Assembly (NCBI GenBank): GCA_009829735.1 | Contig: CM020620.1 | Location: forward strand, 29,172,951 to 29,236,950 | Direction of reading: 5' to 3' | DNA length: 64,000 bases | Origin: Pyropia yezoensis | Lineage: Eukaryota; Rhodophyta; Bangiophyceae; Bangiales; Bangiaceae | Part shown: positions 22,179-33,145 of the stretch, in pieces | Numbering within the stretch: position 1 is the stretch's first letter | How the letters are laid out: each line of letters starts with the position of its first letter | Notes under the pieces: generated by a model | Databases searched by the model: none | Told to the model about the DNA's origin: nothing | Seen by the model: the letters and a program-made list of their open reading frames with translations, nothing else | Translations under genes and position numbers: made by a program

Positions 22179-22540
22179 TGTAGCAATATGGATCACCGTA
22201 TTGTGACCCTAAGGCAGGGGGACTACTTCTAACCCTTACCTTTCCATTTGGGAGTCCGTACTGGTCAAGGTATCCATAAGTTACGTATGACCAGAGGGAC
22301 TTGCATCTTGGGGTGGAGGGTAGTTAGTAGTGTCTCCGAGGGTTTATAACGAGGGGGCCGGCGGCGAATCCAACGCCGGCCGTGGTAGAACAACAAACCC
22401 CTCCCATTTGGGCTCTCATCTTGGTCCCGTGGCTTGCGCTCCAAGGACAGGAACCTTGGCCTCTCGGTGACGTTGGTGCCGATCACCTTTGGTGAGTGTT
22501 CCCTGAGAGTGGACGTGCAGCGGATACCTATTGTGCTACA
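22179..22540 (+). repeat. 5' LTR of element B2
   Basis: 362 bp, TGTAGCAATATGG to TGTGCTACA, terminal inverted TGTAGCA/TGCTACA. Primer binding site TGGTGGAGCAGCAGGGG follows at 22542-22558, the same as in family A. A TTTATAA promoter-like box lies near 22343. Confidence 0.92.
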
Positions 22541-22759
22541 TTGGTGGAGCAGCAGGGGACGGGTTTCCGTCACCCTTGTGGTGACGCCGTCTTCGGCCCT
22601 GGCACACAGATAGGGATCCGGTCCTTTTCTTGTACTCGTGGTGCTGCGATCTGTTTGATTGTTTTGAGTGGTTGCGTTTGACTGCGATCTACTGTTACTC
22701 TCCCCCAACTACCCCCTCGCTCTCTTATTCGTGGTGACTGTTACGTCGGTTGACTGATT

Positions 22760-24943
22760 GTGACTATGTCTACCCAAGAGACGGGGAACGTTCAAGATGA
22801 CGGATCGGCGTCGACGCCGGCCCCGAAGCTGAACCCGAGAACCGGGATCGGTAACCCGATCAACAACATTGAGACGCCGATGCTCTCAGGTGCCGGATCG
22901 ACGTTTGGTACGGCACAGACAGCCGGGGGCGGTGGACCGCCGCGACTGTCCTCTGCCGACCTCACTCCGCCACCACCTTCACCAGGGGACTCCCTAATGG
23001 CATCATTGGCTCGCATCGAGGCCCGGTTCACCGGACTCGATGCCCGTCAGGAGCGTACGGAGGACGCAATGGCTGTGCTGATGTCAACACGCCACACGAC
23101 GGTACCCCGTCGTGTTCCTCCCACACCGGTACGGTTCGAACCAGCCGGAATACTTTCGGAGTCCACCAGGGTCAACCCCGGTGTTGCTACTCCTGGACAA
23201 CCCCCGAACACGGCGGGTTATGGATCCGACTCGTCAGCCGAGTTGGAACGTAGCCATACGGAGCGCTACGCTCGGAGCACCCAGAGCGGGCTCCGCGGAC
23301 ATGATCCGGCGGATATTTACGCCGGAACAGAGTCGGCTATGGGGGGAGGCGGTACCCTATCGCAGTACCCCCTCGACGACGGAAGCCAAGCAACTCGGTT
23401 ACCTGAGGCGCCGACGCCGGAAGTTCCAGCGTCACTGGTGCAAGCGATGACAGCGCAGGTTACTGCGAGCTTACTGAAGCGGATGGAGTCCGATGAGTTT
23501 ACTCATCAATTGGCCAAGCGACTGCACATCCAGGACGCGGACACGGAAATTGTCAACAAATTCTTCAGGTTGGTACTGACTCCTGATCGTTATCGTTTGG
23601 AGGACCGATCCGCTACCGTATCGGAATCGATGCGTACGACCTCGCACCGAGCGATCCGCTCTATGCAGACACTTATAAAGGGAGTACCTATGTTCGGGGG
23701 CCCTAACGGACGCCCGCTGGCAGCCATTGGCCTCTTGACTAGCTTAAAGGCAGCCGCGGACAACGCACTCGTCAACGAGGGGCTGGCACTGGAGATCCTC
23801 CCGTTCTTTGTTGATGAGCGGGTACGAGGCATCCTCCGCCAGGCATCCTCGATGCCGGAAATGAGGGTCGCAGCCACCCCCATGGATTACCGTGGTATTC
23901 TGAAGGAGCTGCTTAGCAGCTACCTCCGTGAGGACAAGTGCGAAGACCACTACCGGGCCCTTCTCACCGCCAACGCCCAGTCCTGGGGGGATGATGCGAT
24001 GTTCGGACGCCGGATCCAAGAGCTCTACTACGAGCGTGGGAAGCTCCTCGGCGAAGGGGAACTACGGGCCATCCTGTTCGCAGGAGTACCCAACTATGTG
24101 CGGATATCCGCACGGGGAGCCAATACGGCTCGGACGAACTTGAGTCGACTGATGCATATGCGCAAGTCCCTAGGGGACGCCTACCGGGTGCTACACCCGG
24201 AATGCGCCTTGGCCCCGAAGCCCAAGGGTGAGGGAGGCAAGCCAAATCTTATCCCGGTAACGAGGCAAGAGAAGGTGGAGCGTAAGGCCGCACCAGTACT
24301 GGTGGCGATCAAACATTCCCCTACGGGTGGGGATGAACCTCTAGTCGACCAACAGGGCCACCTGTTGCTTCCGGCGACGCCGGTAATCGATGAGCATGGG
24401 ACGGTAGCGTACATCGCCCCGGCTGGGACCCAGTTCCAGGTCAACGAGGGTGCGGGTCGTCGCGTCCCGTATATGCAGACTATGGGGTATGCCCCGGTTA
24501 CGGGTAACCCCCCCCAACCCCTGCCGACATGCACAGTGCGTACGGAGGCACCTCCGCACATCGCTGATAGAACTAACCGGCTGGGGGAGTCCATGTTCCG
24601 GTTGGCACCGGGACCCAAGGCATACCAAGGGGCAGGCACTCGGGCGCCCGAGGCAGGCAACCGGACCTATGGAGCCAACCCGACGCGGACGCCCGGGACG
24701 GCCGGCACTTCCGGATGTATGTTGTGCGGAGACCCCCAACACTGGGTGTCCTCATGCCCGCTCATCCCGGAGGAGTATCGACGGGCAGCGGCGCAACGCA
24801 AGGCATCCATCGGGGGGTATCCCGCCAGAGGCCCGGCACCGGGTAGGCAGCAAGCTCCAGGAGGAGTACTAGCAGTCGAGGAGGCACCTCCTCTCCCGGA
24901 TATCCCGGAAGACAGCACCCGGCCAAGCGCGGGAAACGAGTAA
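22760..24943 (+). CDS. gag: Element B2 gag
   Basis: About 727 residues, open throughout, longer than family A gag. The N-terminal third is Gly/Pro/Thr-rich; helical capsid-like text follows (about 23450-24200, including LLSSYLREDKCEDHYRAL and a GELRAILFAGVP segment); a single zinc knuckle CMLCGDPQHWVSSC (C-x2-C-x4-H-x4-C) lies near 24717-24760. Nearly the same protein is encoded by B3. Confidence 0.85.
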   Translation: MTMSTQETGNVQDDGSASTPAPKLNPRTGIGNPINNIETPMLSGAGSTFGTAQTAGGGGPPRLSSADLTPPPPSPGDSLMASLARIEARFTGLDARQERTEDAMAVLMSTRHTTVPRRVPPTPVRFEPAGILSESTRVNPGVATPGQPPNTAGYGSDSSAELERSHTERYARSTQSGLRGHDPADIYAGTESAMGGGGTLSQYPLDDGSQATRLPEAPTPEVPASLVQAMTAQVTASLLKRMESDEFTHQLAKRLHIQDADTEIVNKFFRLVLTPDRYRLEDRSATVSESMRTTSHRAIRSMQTLIKGVPMFGGPNGRPLAAIGLLTSLKAAADNALVNEGLALEILPFFVDERVRGILRQASSMPEMRVAATPMDYRGILKELLSSYLREDKCEDHYRALLTANAQSWGDDAMFGRRIQELYYERGKLLGEGELRAILFAGVPNYVRISARGANTARTNLSRLMHMRKSLGDAYRVLHPECALAPKPKGEGGKPNLIPVTRQEKVERKAAPVLVAIKHSPTGGDEPLVDQQGHLLLPATPVIDEHGTVAYIAPAGTQFQVNEGAGRRVPYMQTMGYAPVTGNPPQPLPTCTVRTEAPPHIADRTNRLGESMFRLAPGPKAYQGAGTRAPEAGNRTYGANPTRTPGTAGTSGCMLCGDPQHWVSSCPLIPEEYRRAAAQRKASIGGYPARGPAPGRQQAPGGVLAVEEAPPLPDIPEDSTRPSAGNE

Positions 24944-25215
24944 GAGAAATGACGACCCGGAGTCGCTGGGGAAACCCTGGCAAGCCACCCCGGACTGCCG
25001 TGGGGAAAGCCCCACGGAGAGCGCGGTTGAGCCGACGCCGCATCAACCCCCGGGTACACCTTCCGGCCCCGACGACACGGCGTCAGGGGATTGATGACCA
25101 ACCACCAAGGAATGGAGGAGAGGACGGGAAGCCCCGTCACGTTTAACCAGACAAGGGCCCTGTTCAGGATGCCCGAGCTACACCGGACATCGGGGTAGGC
25201 CAGGTACTGTTCACC

Positions 25216-26779
25216 TTGGAGAACTTCAAGGTATCAGCCACACTGGGGGTTGACGCCCAGTCGACCCGATCGTATTACCCTGTACTGGATACAGGGGCTG
25301 GACCTCACCTGATCCGGAAGGATACCCTCCCGGACAAGTGGCTCCCGCGAGTCAGAGTTGCTCGGGGACCCACGATCAAGGATGCGAATGGTCTTCTCAT
25401 TCGTACGACCGCAGCGATGTCGCTGCGGGTCACCATCGGGGAGCTCACTACGGAAGGTGACTTCCTGGTGTGTGAGACTCTATCTGTGCCCTGCATACTG
25501 GGGTGCACCTTCATCAACGTTCACGTTGATGCAATCCGGCAGGGCCGGAGGACTGTTGAGCTGCAAGAGGCCGACGGGACGAAGAGAGGACAGACAGCTA
25601 TCGTCAGGGACCTGACGCTACAAGGGAGCCACGTTAACGTGGCTGAGGTATACGCCAGCGTAGAACCGAAGACTCGCTGGCTGGCCAAGCGGACTCGCTT
25701 TGAGCCTTTATCGGAGACAGTCCTCCCGGTTAACTGTGACCTCGCAGGCATCTGCAGGGTCCAGTCGAACCTACGAACCTACAAGTGCCATGTGTTGACC
25801 ATGGCCAACGGTATCGTAGACCTCCCAGCGGGGGGGTCATCACTGCTCGTGATGGCGAACTATCGCCATAAGGCAGTCACCCCTCCGAAAGGAGCTATCC
25901 TCGGGATCGCCGAGCTCTACGAAGGAGACATCCTTACCCCGGACAAGGAAGGTCAAGTGGAACCACTTGAGGTACTGGCGGTCGCCGAGACCACCGAGCG
26001 GCAGCAACCCGATGACGGGAAGCCTAACCCATCGACAGCTCCGGCGGACATTCCGCCAAAGGACCAAGAAGCCTTGAAGGCACTGGCCGAGGCTGACCTC
26101 GACCACCTTCCCCCTTCGGTAGCTGAAGGGGTACGCCGGATGCTAAGAAAGCATGACGTCATGTGGACCGGCGGGGCGCTGGGTACCATTGGGGCAACCC
26201 AACACCGTATAGACCTGGTACCAGGTGCACGACCAGCGCAGTCGCAACCCCATCGCGCGGGACCTGTGCAACGAGAGATCGTTGATGGAGAAGTGAAGAG
26301 GATGAGCGAATTAAGGTGATCCGACCTTCGATGTCGGAGTGGGGCGCCCCAGTCGTTATCGTACCGAAGAAGGATCAAACCCCCCGGTTCTGCATCGATT
26401 ATCGACGCCTCAACTTGGTCACCAAGAAAGACTCATAGCCTTCACCAAGGATGGACGAGTGCGTCGACTCGCTGGGGGAAGCCACAGTGTTTACCACTAT
26501 CGACTGCAATGCCGGGTACTGGCAGATCCCAGTTGCAGGTGAGGATATCCCCAAGACGGCGTTCGTCTGTCACAGTGGAGTTTACGAGTTCCTAAGGATG
26601 CCCTTCGGATTGTCCAACGCCCCAGCCACATTCCAGCGGGCCATAGACATTATACTGTCGGGAGTGAAGTGGCGTAACTGCCTGGTGTACCTGGACGATG
26701 TCATCGTCTTCTCGCGTAACATGGATGACCATGCGCAACATTTTGACGAGGTACACACCCTCTTGCGGAACGCCAGGGT
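25216..26779 (+). other. pol: Element B2 pol, protease and part of RT
   Basis: Protease motif VLDTGAGPHLI near 25280-25315 and CILGCTFI near 25490; RT text [26 protein letters not shown] and YLDDVIVFSRN (about 26390-26725). The element ends soon after. It is disrupted as well as truncated. Confidence 0.85.
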
Positions 26780-26874
26780 TGCAAAGCACGTGCAGGACTC
26801 GGACACGCCGCTGCACGCCAAATGTCAATCGGCCGATTTTGAGGTATGCGGTCTAGGCCCCACTGCGCGGATGG
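26780..26874. other. Junction sequence between B2 and the inverted repeat
   Basis: Matches neither B3 pol nor the other arm of the palindrome. Nothing recognised. Confidence 0.5.
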
Positions 26875-27870
26875 GCGAATGACGCACTATAATCGCCCCC
26901 TCCGAGCGACTGTGAGCAAGCCGGATCTGCTTTTTCAGTAAGCGCTGAGAGCAAAGGCACCTGGTGGCCATGGTGTCATAAGACCGCGCAGGAAGCGCGC
27001 TGGAGTCCACGCAGTCGTGACTGACTGACTGCCGATGTGATTTTGGCCACTATGGCGCAGCTGGACGTGCCCAGAACGCCACTGAGAGCGAAAGAAGCAG
27101 TGGGGGTAACTTGCTACACTGTTTGTATCTTAAGGATGTAGCTTTTACGGGATGAGAGCACTGTGGGGCGTTAGACGGCCCGTCGAGGATACCTGCCCAG
27201 AAGGGCCACTTTGGGGGCCTGTTTGACCCACTTCTCATCGTCTGCAGCAGTTTATGAGCATGTGAGCGTGTTCACCGTCGTCGATTTAGTCTTACGAGCG
27301 TGTTTCGAAAAAGTCGGTGGAGTACTCCCAGACTCGTTTTGCACGCGGTAAATGCGCTCGATGCACATGTCCGCGCAATGCGTCACTCGCCGCTACAACG
27401 CGTTTCAGAAGGTGAAGCGAACGATTTTAAAACTGGTCGCAGTAGACTGTAGCGATGGCGCTGAGCACGCTCATGTGCTCAGAAAGTGCCACAAACGATG
27501 GGAAGTGGGTCATACAGGCCCCCAAAGTGGCCTTTCTGGGCAGGTAGCCTCGACAGTACGTGCAACGCCGCACAGCGTTCCCATCCTATAAAAACTGCAC
27601 CTGTCAGATCTACACAGTGTAGTCATTTGCCTCCACAGCTTTTTGCACTCTCAACGGCACTTTGGGCGCGTCCAGCTGCGCAACAGTGCCCAACACCCCA
27701 TCGGCAGCCAGTCAGTCCCCCATGTGGGGACTCCAGTGCGCTTTCTTTGCATTTTTACGGCACGGTGGCCACCAGGTACCTTTGCCCTCAGCGTTCAGTG
27801 CAAGAAGTAGACCCATAATGCTCACAGTCGCTCGGAGGGGGCCATCATTGCGCGTCACCAGCCCAGGCTC
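26875..27870. repeat. Large imperfect inverted repeat, arms about 400 bp
   Basis: Arm 1 (about 26875-27285) and arm 2 (about 27445-27870) are reverse complements over most of their length. Matching landmarks: CACTTTGGGGGCCTG near 27200 with CAGGCCCCCAAAGTGG near 27515; CAGCTGGACGTGCCCAGAA near 27055 with a GCGTCCAGCTGCG segment near 27670; TGAGCAAGCCGGATCTGC against AGTAGACCCATAATGCTCAC; GAGTCCACGCA against GGGGACTCCAGTG. Identity by eye is roughly 75-80 percent. About 160 bp separate the arms. It may be a foldback-type transposon relic or two head-to-head copies of one repeat. No coding frame is credible. Confidence 0.75.
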
Positions 27871-28421
27871 TTGTCGTTCCTGTCGGCTTTACGGGTGCAC
27901 GACGCCTGACGTGTGCACCAATAGATTCAGCGTACTCGTTTTAACTAGAAATGACTATCTGTTCTCACAGTGGAGCTCTCATGCACTCTTTTTCCAGGCT
28001 CGTACTGGGCAACGGATGACAATGAAACAGAAGGGGGGCACTTTCTTGCGCTGTCTGCATAACCGACTGCGTTCTGCTGGGACACAGACCGTCAGGAATG
28101 ATCTACAAGTCATAGCAAACGGTGTTTCACAGTCACGGGCGCCCCCGAGCTGCGGAACCCAGGGGGAACGGTGAATGCACTGTGTCCGTCCATGGGGTCG
28201 TTGGGGGCTCTGCTCTAGCAGACGTCTGCAGACCCGCACTCAAAACTGAATAAAACAAGTCACAAAGGCTTGTGTATCCACCCGGCCTGCTGGGTGGCCG
28301 GGAAACAGTGAAGCGGGCGACGGGGCGGGGAGAGGGGGGCGTCGGACCGCCGGCGCTTCAGCCGAGGGCGTCCCAGCAGTTGCAAGTCACTGACCAGGTT
28401 ACTTGCCGGCTCAAGTACTAT
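27871..28421. other. Intergenic, nothing recognised
   Basis: Mixed composition, no frame with protein character, no repeat shared with the rest of the window that I can see. Confidence 0.5.
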
Positions 28422-28783
28422 TGTAGCTCAATAGGCATCCGCTGCACGTCCACTCTCAGGAAGTACTCTCCAAGGGGGATCGGCACCAGCGTCACCGGGA
28501 GGCCAAGGTTGCTGTCCTTGGAGCGCAAGCCACGGGACCAAGATGGGAGCCCAAATGGGAGAGGTTTGTTGTTCTACCATGGCCGGCGTTGGATTCGCCG
28601 CCGGCCCCCTCGTTATAAACCCTCGGAGACACTACTAACTACCCTCCACCCCAAGATGCAAGTCCCTCTTGTCATACGTAACTCGCAGATACCGTGACCA
28701 ATAGGAACTCCCAAATTGAAAGTTAAGGAACAGAAGTAGCCCCTCTAAATTAGGGTCACAATACGGTAATCCATATTGCTACA
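28422..28783 (-). repeat. Solo LTR of family B
   Basis: 362 bp in reverse orientation, TGTAGCTC..TTGCTACA. No primer binding site on one side and no polypurine tract on the other, so it is a solo LTR. The flanking five bases differ (ACTAT and CGGCG), so either a target duplication was never kept or the right flank has been replaced by the GC repeat that begins exactly at its border. Confidence 0.85.
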
Positions 28784-29230
28784 CGGCGGCGGCAGCAGCA
28801 GTAGGCAGCTGGGGGCGGCGGCGGAAGCCACAGGCGGCAGCCGGCGGCGGCGAGGGGGGGGGCAGCAGCGGTGGCGGCCGGCGGCGGCGGGCGGCGGGCG
28901 GCGGGCGATGGCGACGGCGGGGGGGGGCGGGCGACGGCGGCGGCCTGCGGCCAGCAGCGGCAGCGGTCAGTTGTGGCCACCCCCACCTGCGGCAGCGGTC
29001 GGCGGCCGGCAGCGGCAGCGGCCGACGGCGGCGGCCCGCGGCAGGCGGCCGCGGTGGAAAGGGGCGGGCGCCGGCGGCAGGCGGCAGGCGGCAGGCGGCC
29101 GCGGCGGCAGCCGGCGGCCTGCGGCAGCGGCGGCGGCCGCGGCCGCCGTCAACGCCGCTGTCGCCGTCAATGCGGCGGTCGCCGTCAACGCCGCGGCCGC
29201 CGTCAACGCCGCCGCCGCCGGTCGTGGCTG
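28784..29230. repeat. GGC-rich low-complexity DNA with a short tandem array
   Basis: (GGC)n and GGCAGC-type sequence; 29140-29225 is a tandem array of about 15-bp units around GCCGTCAACGCCGC. No gene accepted. Confidence 0.7.
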
Positions 29231-29312
29231 CTGCGGCCAGCGTCACGCCGGCCGCGCCACACGCTCACGCCGAAGGCGATCGCGCGCCCAAGGCGGTGTG
29301 TTCCAGAGCCGA

Positions 29313-29336
29313 CACGTGCCACGAGCGTGGCACGTG
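29313..29336. repeat. Perfect palindrome with two G-box cores
   Basis: CACGTGCCACG, two bases, CGTGGCACGTG. Each arm carries CACGTG, a bHLH/bZIP type site. The right arm and its flank (29323-29343) are identical to 16418-16438. Confidence 0.65.
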
Positions 29337-29557
29337 GACGAGAGCAGTACGAGGGGGTCGGCTCCCTGTCATCAAAAAAACTCTGGAGGCTCGCGCTCTG
29401 GCGCCTGGCGCCCGCCCACCCCGCCCCCCCCCGCCGCTTGCACACTCTCCCCAACCCCTCTGTCCTCAACCGCTCCCCAGTCCACCCCCCACGTGCTCTC
29501 GCGGCTGTCGCAGAGCCAGCATCCCCGCCCGCTCGGCGCTCGGCTGGATGCCCATCA

Positions 29558-30915
29558 TCATCGCCTCCCGGCGGCCCCGGTTGGCTGCCCCAGCGTCACG
29601 TTGGGGTGGATGCACATCACCTCCTCTGGGCGCTTTGGGTTGTAGTAGATGGGCTTGTAGCCACGGTCGACGAGGAAGGCGAGCGCCCCCCCGTCGGGCG
29701 TCTCCGCCTCGAGCGTAATCACGTCGATGGTGACGGCGGCCCAGTCAATGCCGCGGAGGACGTCGAGCTCCCCGCCCTCCACGTCCAAGCTCATCCAGTC
29801 GACCCGTGACAGCCCCGACCGCGACAGCACGTCCGCCCCCGTGGTGCACTCGTGCGCGCGCCGCGGCGCGGTGGCCACGCCCGCCTGCCACGGCTCCGTC
29901 CCGTTAACGTTCTTGTTGGTCGCCGCAATGCCGCTGAGGCCTTGCGCCTCGATAAACGAGACGCTTTTTGCCTCCTCCGCGAGGCAAAAGGGGACCAGCT
30001 CGCACCGCCGGCGGCGTGCGTAGATGCCCGCGTGGTAGCGCGCCAGTGGCTCCACGCAGACGCCGGTCCAGCCCAGACACGCCTGCGGAGGAAGAGGGAC
30101 CAGGGAAGCGAGAGGGAACACAGACGAAGGGGACGCAGCGCCCCAGCCGCGCGGCCAGACCGGGAGAACCAGACGACCACCAGCAGCGGCGTCGCATCCG
30201 ACATACCAAACCACCCGTCAGTGCCCGCTGTCGACCACAGATGCGCCGGTGACACACACCACTCCCCACAGGCGCTCCCCAATAGCCTGCTACGAGCCCG
30301 TGCCAGGCGGGCAGCGGTGGACGAAGCCAGCCGCCCACACCTTCCCCCCTGGTCCCCAGCGGAACCGCCGACGACGCCGCCGCCACCCCCCCCCCCCCCC
30401 GCTCCCTTCTCCCACGCTCGCCGGGCCGGCCGTACCTCAAACACGTAGGTGTTGCTAATATCCACCGCGTCGTTGGTGGCAACGTCCAAAAACACGCCCG
30501 GCCGGCCCAGCGCCGCAAAGTGGTGCGCGTACGCCCACGCGTCCTGCCCAAACTGGCCGTAGAAGCGGGGCGCCGCGCCCGCCCCGCAGTTGACCTCGGA
30601 CGTGGGCCGGCAGCCGCCGTCGCCCGCCGCGGCGGGCGCCGCGAGCAGCGCGTCACACCAGCGGGGGCGGTCGGGGGGGAGGGGGTACACCGCCCGCGCG
30701 GGGAGGGGGGGGGGGGGGGGGGGCGGGCCCGTCCCCGCCCCCGCCACCGCCGCCCCCGTCGCCGCCGCCAACTGACGGCCGCCGGGGGGGGGGGGAGGGG
30801 CCGCCGCGGCCCACACCGCCACCGCCGCCGCCGCCACCACCGCCGCCGCGGCGGCGGCGGCGGCGGCGGTCAGCACCACGCCGCGGCGGCGGCGGGCATC
30901 CATGTGAGACCGCAT
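29558..30915 (-). CDS. FkbM-family SAM-dependent methyltransferase, two exons, membrane-anchored
   Basis: Exon 1 is 30915-30436 and exon 2 is 30082-29558; the intron (30083-30435) has GTACGG..CCTCCGCAG borders, phase 0. The product is about 334 residues. A basic N-terminus (MDARRRRG) followed by an Ala/Val hydrophobic stretch (about residues 12-40) is a signal anchor, then a Pro-rich linker with a poly-C run in the DNA. Methyltransferase text: FYGQFGQDAWAYAHHF, GVFLDVATNDAVDISNTYVFE, then after the intron GWTGVCVEPLARYHAGIYARR and VDWMSLDVEGGELDVLRGID, the FkbM (Methyltransf_21) signature with an acidic loop before the GGE turn. Likely a Golgi or secretory-pathway enzyme methylating a glycan or small molecule; the substrate is unknown. 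ATG at 30903 is an alternative start. Confidence 0.85.
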
Positions 30916-32631
30916 GGCGCCCGCCGCGGGCGGTCACGCGCAGGGGGGGAGGGGGGGACGCGACGGCCACGCGACGCGGGCGGGTCGGCCGGCGGGGGGA
31001 CGGCAGGGCGGGGCGGTGGGGGGGCGAGCCGTGCGTGGCCTAGGGGTGAAGAGGCGCGGCGGGATGGGCGGCTGTGACGGCCGCCCCGCGCCGCTCGGCG
31101 GCGCCCGCCGCCGCGCCACGGGCGCTCTTGTACCGCCGCGCGGCGGCGGCGGCGGCGGCGGGCCCCCCCCCCTCGGGCCGCCCGCCCCGCGCGGCGCGCG
31201 GCGCGCACGGCGGCCGTCCCGTGGCCAGCCGCCAGTGCCGCGCGCGGCGTGGCGGCGGCCGCCGCCGGCACCCCCCCCCCCCCCCCCCCCACGCGTCAGC
31301 TGCAGTCCCAGCGGCCGCCGCGCACCCCGCCGCCGCCGCCGCCGCCCGCCGCCGCCGCCGCCGACCGCCGCGGTGCCGCCGGCCGCCGCGCACCGCCGCC
31401 GGCCGAGCCCGTACCCGCCGGTCGTGGCACCGCCGCGGCGACGGGGGAGGAGGGGTGGGGGGGGAAAGAGCGCCACAGGCGGCGGCGGGGGGGGGTGGCC
31501 GCACGCCATGACGGCCGCGGGTGGCGTCGCCGGCCGCCCGCCGCCGCCTCCCGACGCGGCCGCACCGCCGGCGGCGGCGGTGGATTCCACCGCTGCCGCC
31601 GCGCGCGGCCGTGGCGCGGGGCCGGCCGCCCGCCCGCGAGCCGCCGCGGCGGGGACGAGGCGGGGCGAGACCGGCTCGCCAGAGGTAGGGGGGGCCGAGC
31701 AGCGGCGCGGGGGAAGCGGGGCCCGCGCCGCCGCCCGCCGCGCGCGCACCGCCCGCGGTGCGTACGCAACGCCCGCGGTGCGTAGGGATGCGCCGGCCGC
31801 CGCCGGGGCGGGCCGCTCGAATTCCATCGGCACCACCGTTGACTGTGTTGTCTACGCATATTTTGTCTTGTTCCCGTGGCAGCACCGATGGAGCCACGTG
31901 CGTGGGGGGCACAAGCAAAGGTGCATTTGCGGATCCGCGGCCAAGTCCCGCCGACAGAACGGGAGGGTACTTTTTGAAGGGGAGGGTCGCACGTGGCAGG
32001 GCGGGCGGGGCGGGAGGCGCCGCGCAGCACGGGGCGCCGCGCAGACGGCACCGCGGGCGGCCAGCGGAGCGGCGGGCAACGCGGGCGGGCGGGCCGCCCG
32101 CGGCCGCGGCGGCGGCCGCGGCGGGGGGTAACGACGGCAGCCACGGCCGTTGCCAGCGCGCCGCCGGTCGTGGTGGCCCAGGCAGGGAGCGGCGCCGGCG
32201 GCGACGGCGGCGACGGCGGCAGGCGCGGACGCGACGGCGGCGGCGGCGGCGGCAGCGGCGGCGGCGGCCGCCGACGCGGCGGGCCGTCCACGGCAAGTGG
32301 GAAAGAAAAGAGGGGGGCAGAGGACAAAGGACCAACGGGGGGCAACGAAGGCATGGCATTGTCCATACAAGGGGCGACACGCCGTCGCCCGCGGCGCCCG
32401 CCTTGTGGTCGTGCAGTCGCTGTTGGCGGCCGGGGGCCACCCGCGCCACCACCCACCGGCGCCGGCCACGGGGCCACCGCCCCCGCCCCCGACTGTGCGC
32501 GACAGGGAGGCGTCGCCACCACCCACCGACGGGGGCGGCGTCCGACGGCTGCCGCCACGCAACACGCCATGACGGGCCACAGCCCCCGCCCAGCGTCGCC
32601 CGCACCAGGCTCACCCCGACTCTCGCCGCTC
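30916..32631. other. GC-extreme region, no gene supported
   Basis: Long open frames exist on both strands because stops are rare at this composition, but they read as Ala/Gly/Arg/Pro strings. A less biased island at 31825-31990 (starting GAATTCCATCGGCACC) has no recognisable coding content. C run near 31267-31291. It could hold promoters for the FkbM gene (left, reading left) and the 3' end of the MRG gene. Confidence 0.5.
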
Positions 32632-33111
32632 CTACAGGCGGTCCCCCCCCCCCACCTCCCCCCCCCCGACAGCGCCGAAGTGGGTGCTGGGGGCGGCGCC
32701 AGCGCCGACGCCCTGCCCCCCCCCCGCCCTCCCCACCCCCCCCTCGACAGCCTCATAGTCGAGACAAAACAGCAGCCGCGCGTTCTTCTGCATGAACCGC
32801 GCAATGTCATTCACGCGGTCGGCAATAGCGCGGAGAACCGACGGCTCCACCTCTTCCGCGGCGAGGAGGTCGGGCAGCTTGACCAGCAGCCGCAGCAGGT
32901 GCTCCGCGCCATGCACTTTGGACGGCCGCATGCGGCCGCCGCCGCGGCCGCCCGCCGCCACCACCGCGTTGTACTGCGGGCGCTCCACCCGGTAGAAGAG
33001 GACGGTGGGGAGGGCGGCGTCACAGTACTCGCGGAGGCCCTCGGCCACGTCGCGGGAGGTGCGGACGGCGCCGGCACCAGGGCCGCAGCTGCCGCCGCCG
33101 CCGCTGCCGCT

Positions 33112-33145
<34 letters not shown>

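Larger units (their letters stand above)
22179..26779 (+). mobile_element. Family B Ty3/gypsy LTR element B2, truncated
   Basis: 5' LTR, primer binding site, gag and the first part of pol, ending abruptly inside the RT region, where it stops matching B3. No 3' LTR follows in this orientation, so the rest was lost by deletion or rearrangement at the junction with the inverted repeat that starts near 26875. Close to B3 in sequence. Broken, with a couple of breaks in pol besides the truncation. Confidence 0.88.

Noticed and set aside
29140-29225. CRISPR-like array of short repeats
   Set aside because: Head-to-tail 15-bp microsatellite without unique spacers, in eukaryotic DNA.
30914-32131. Plus-strand open frame of about 405 codons
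   Set aside because: Ala/Gly/Arg/Pro string with no domain text; stop codons are rare at this GC content and the opposite strand is equally open.
31040-32810. Minus-strand open frames of more than 500 codons
   Set aside because: Same reason; two different frames are open over the same DNA and neither shows protein-like periodicity.
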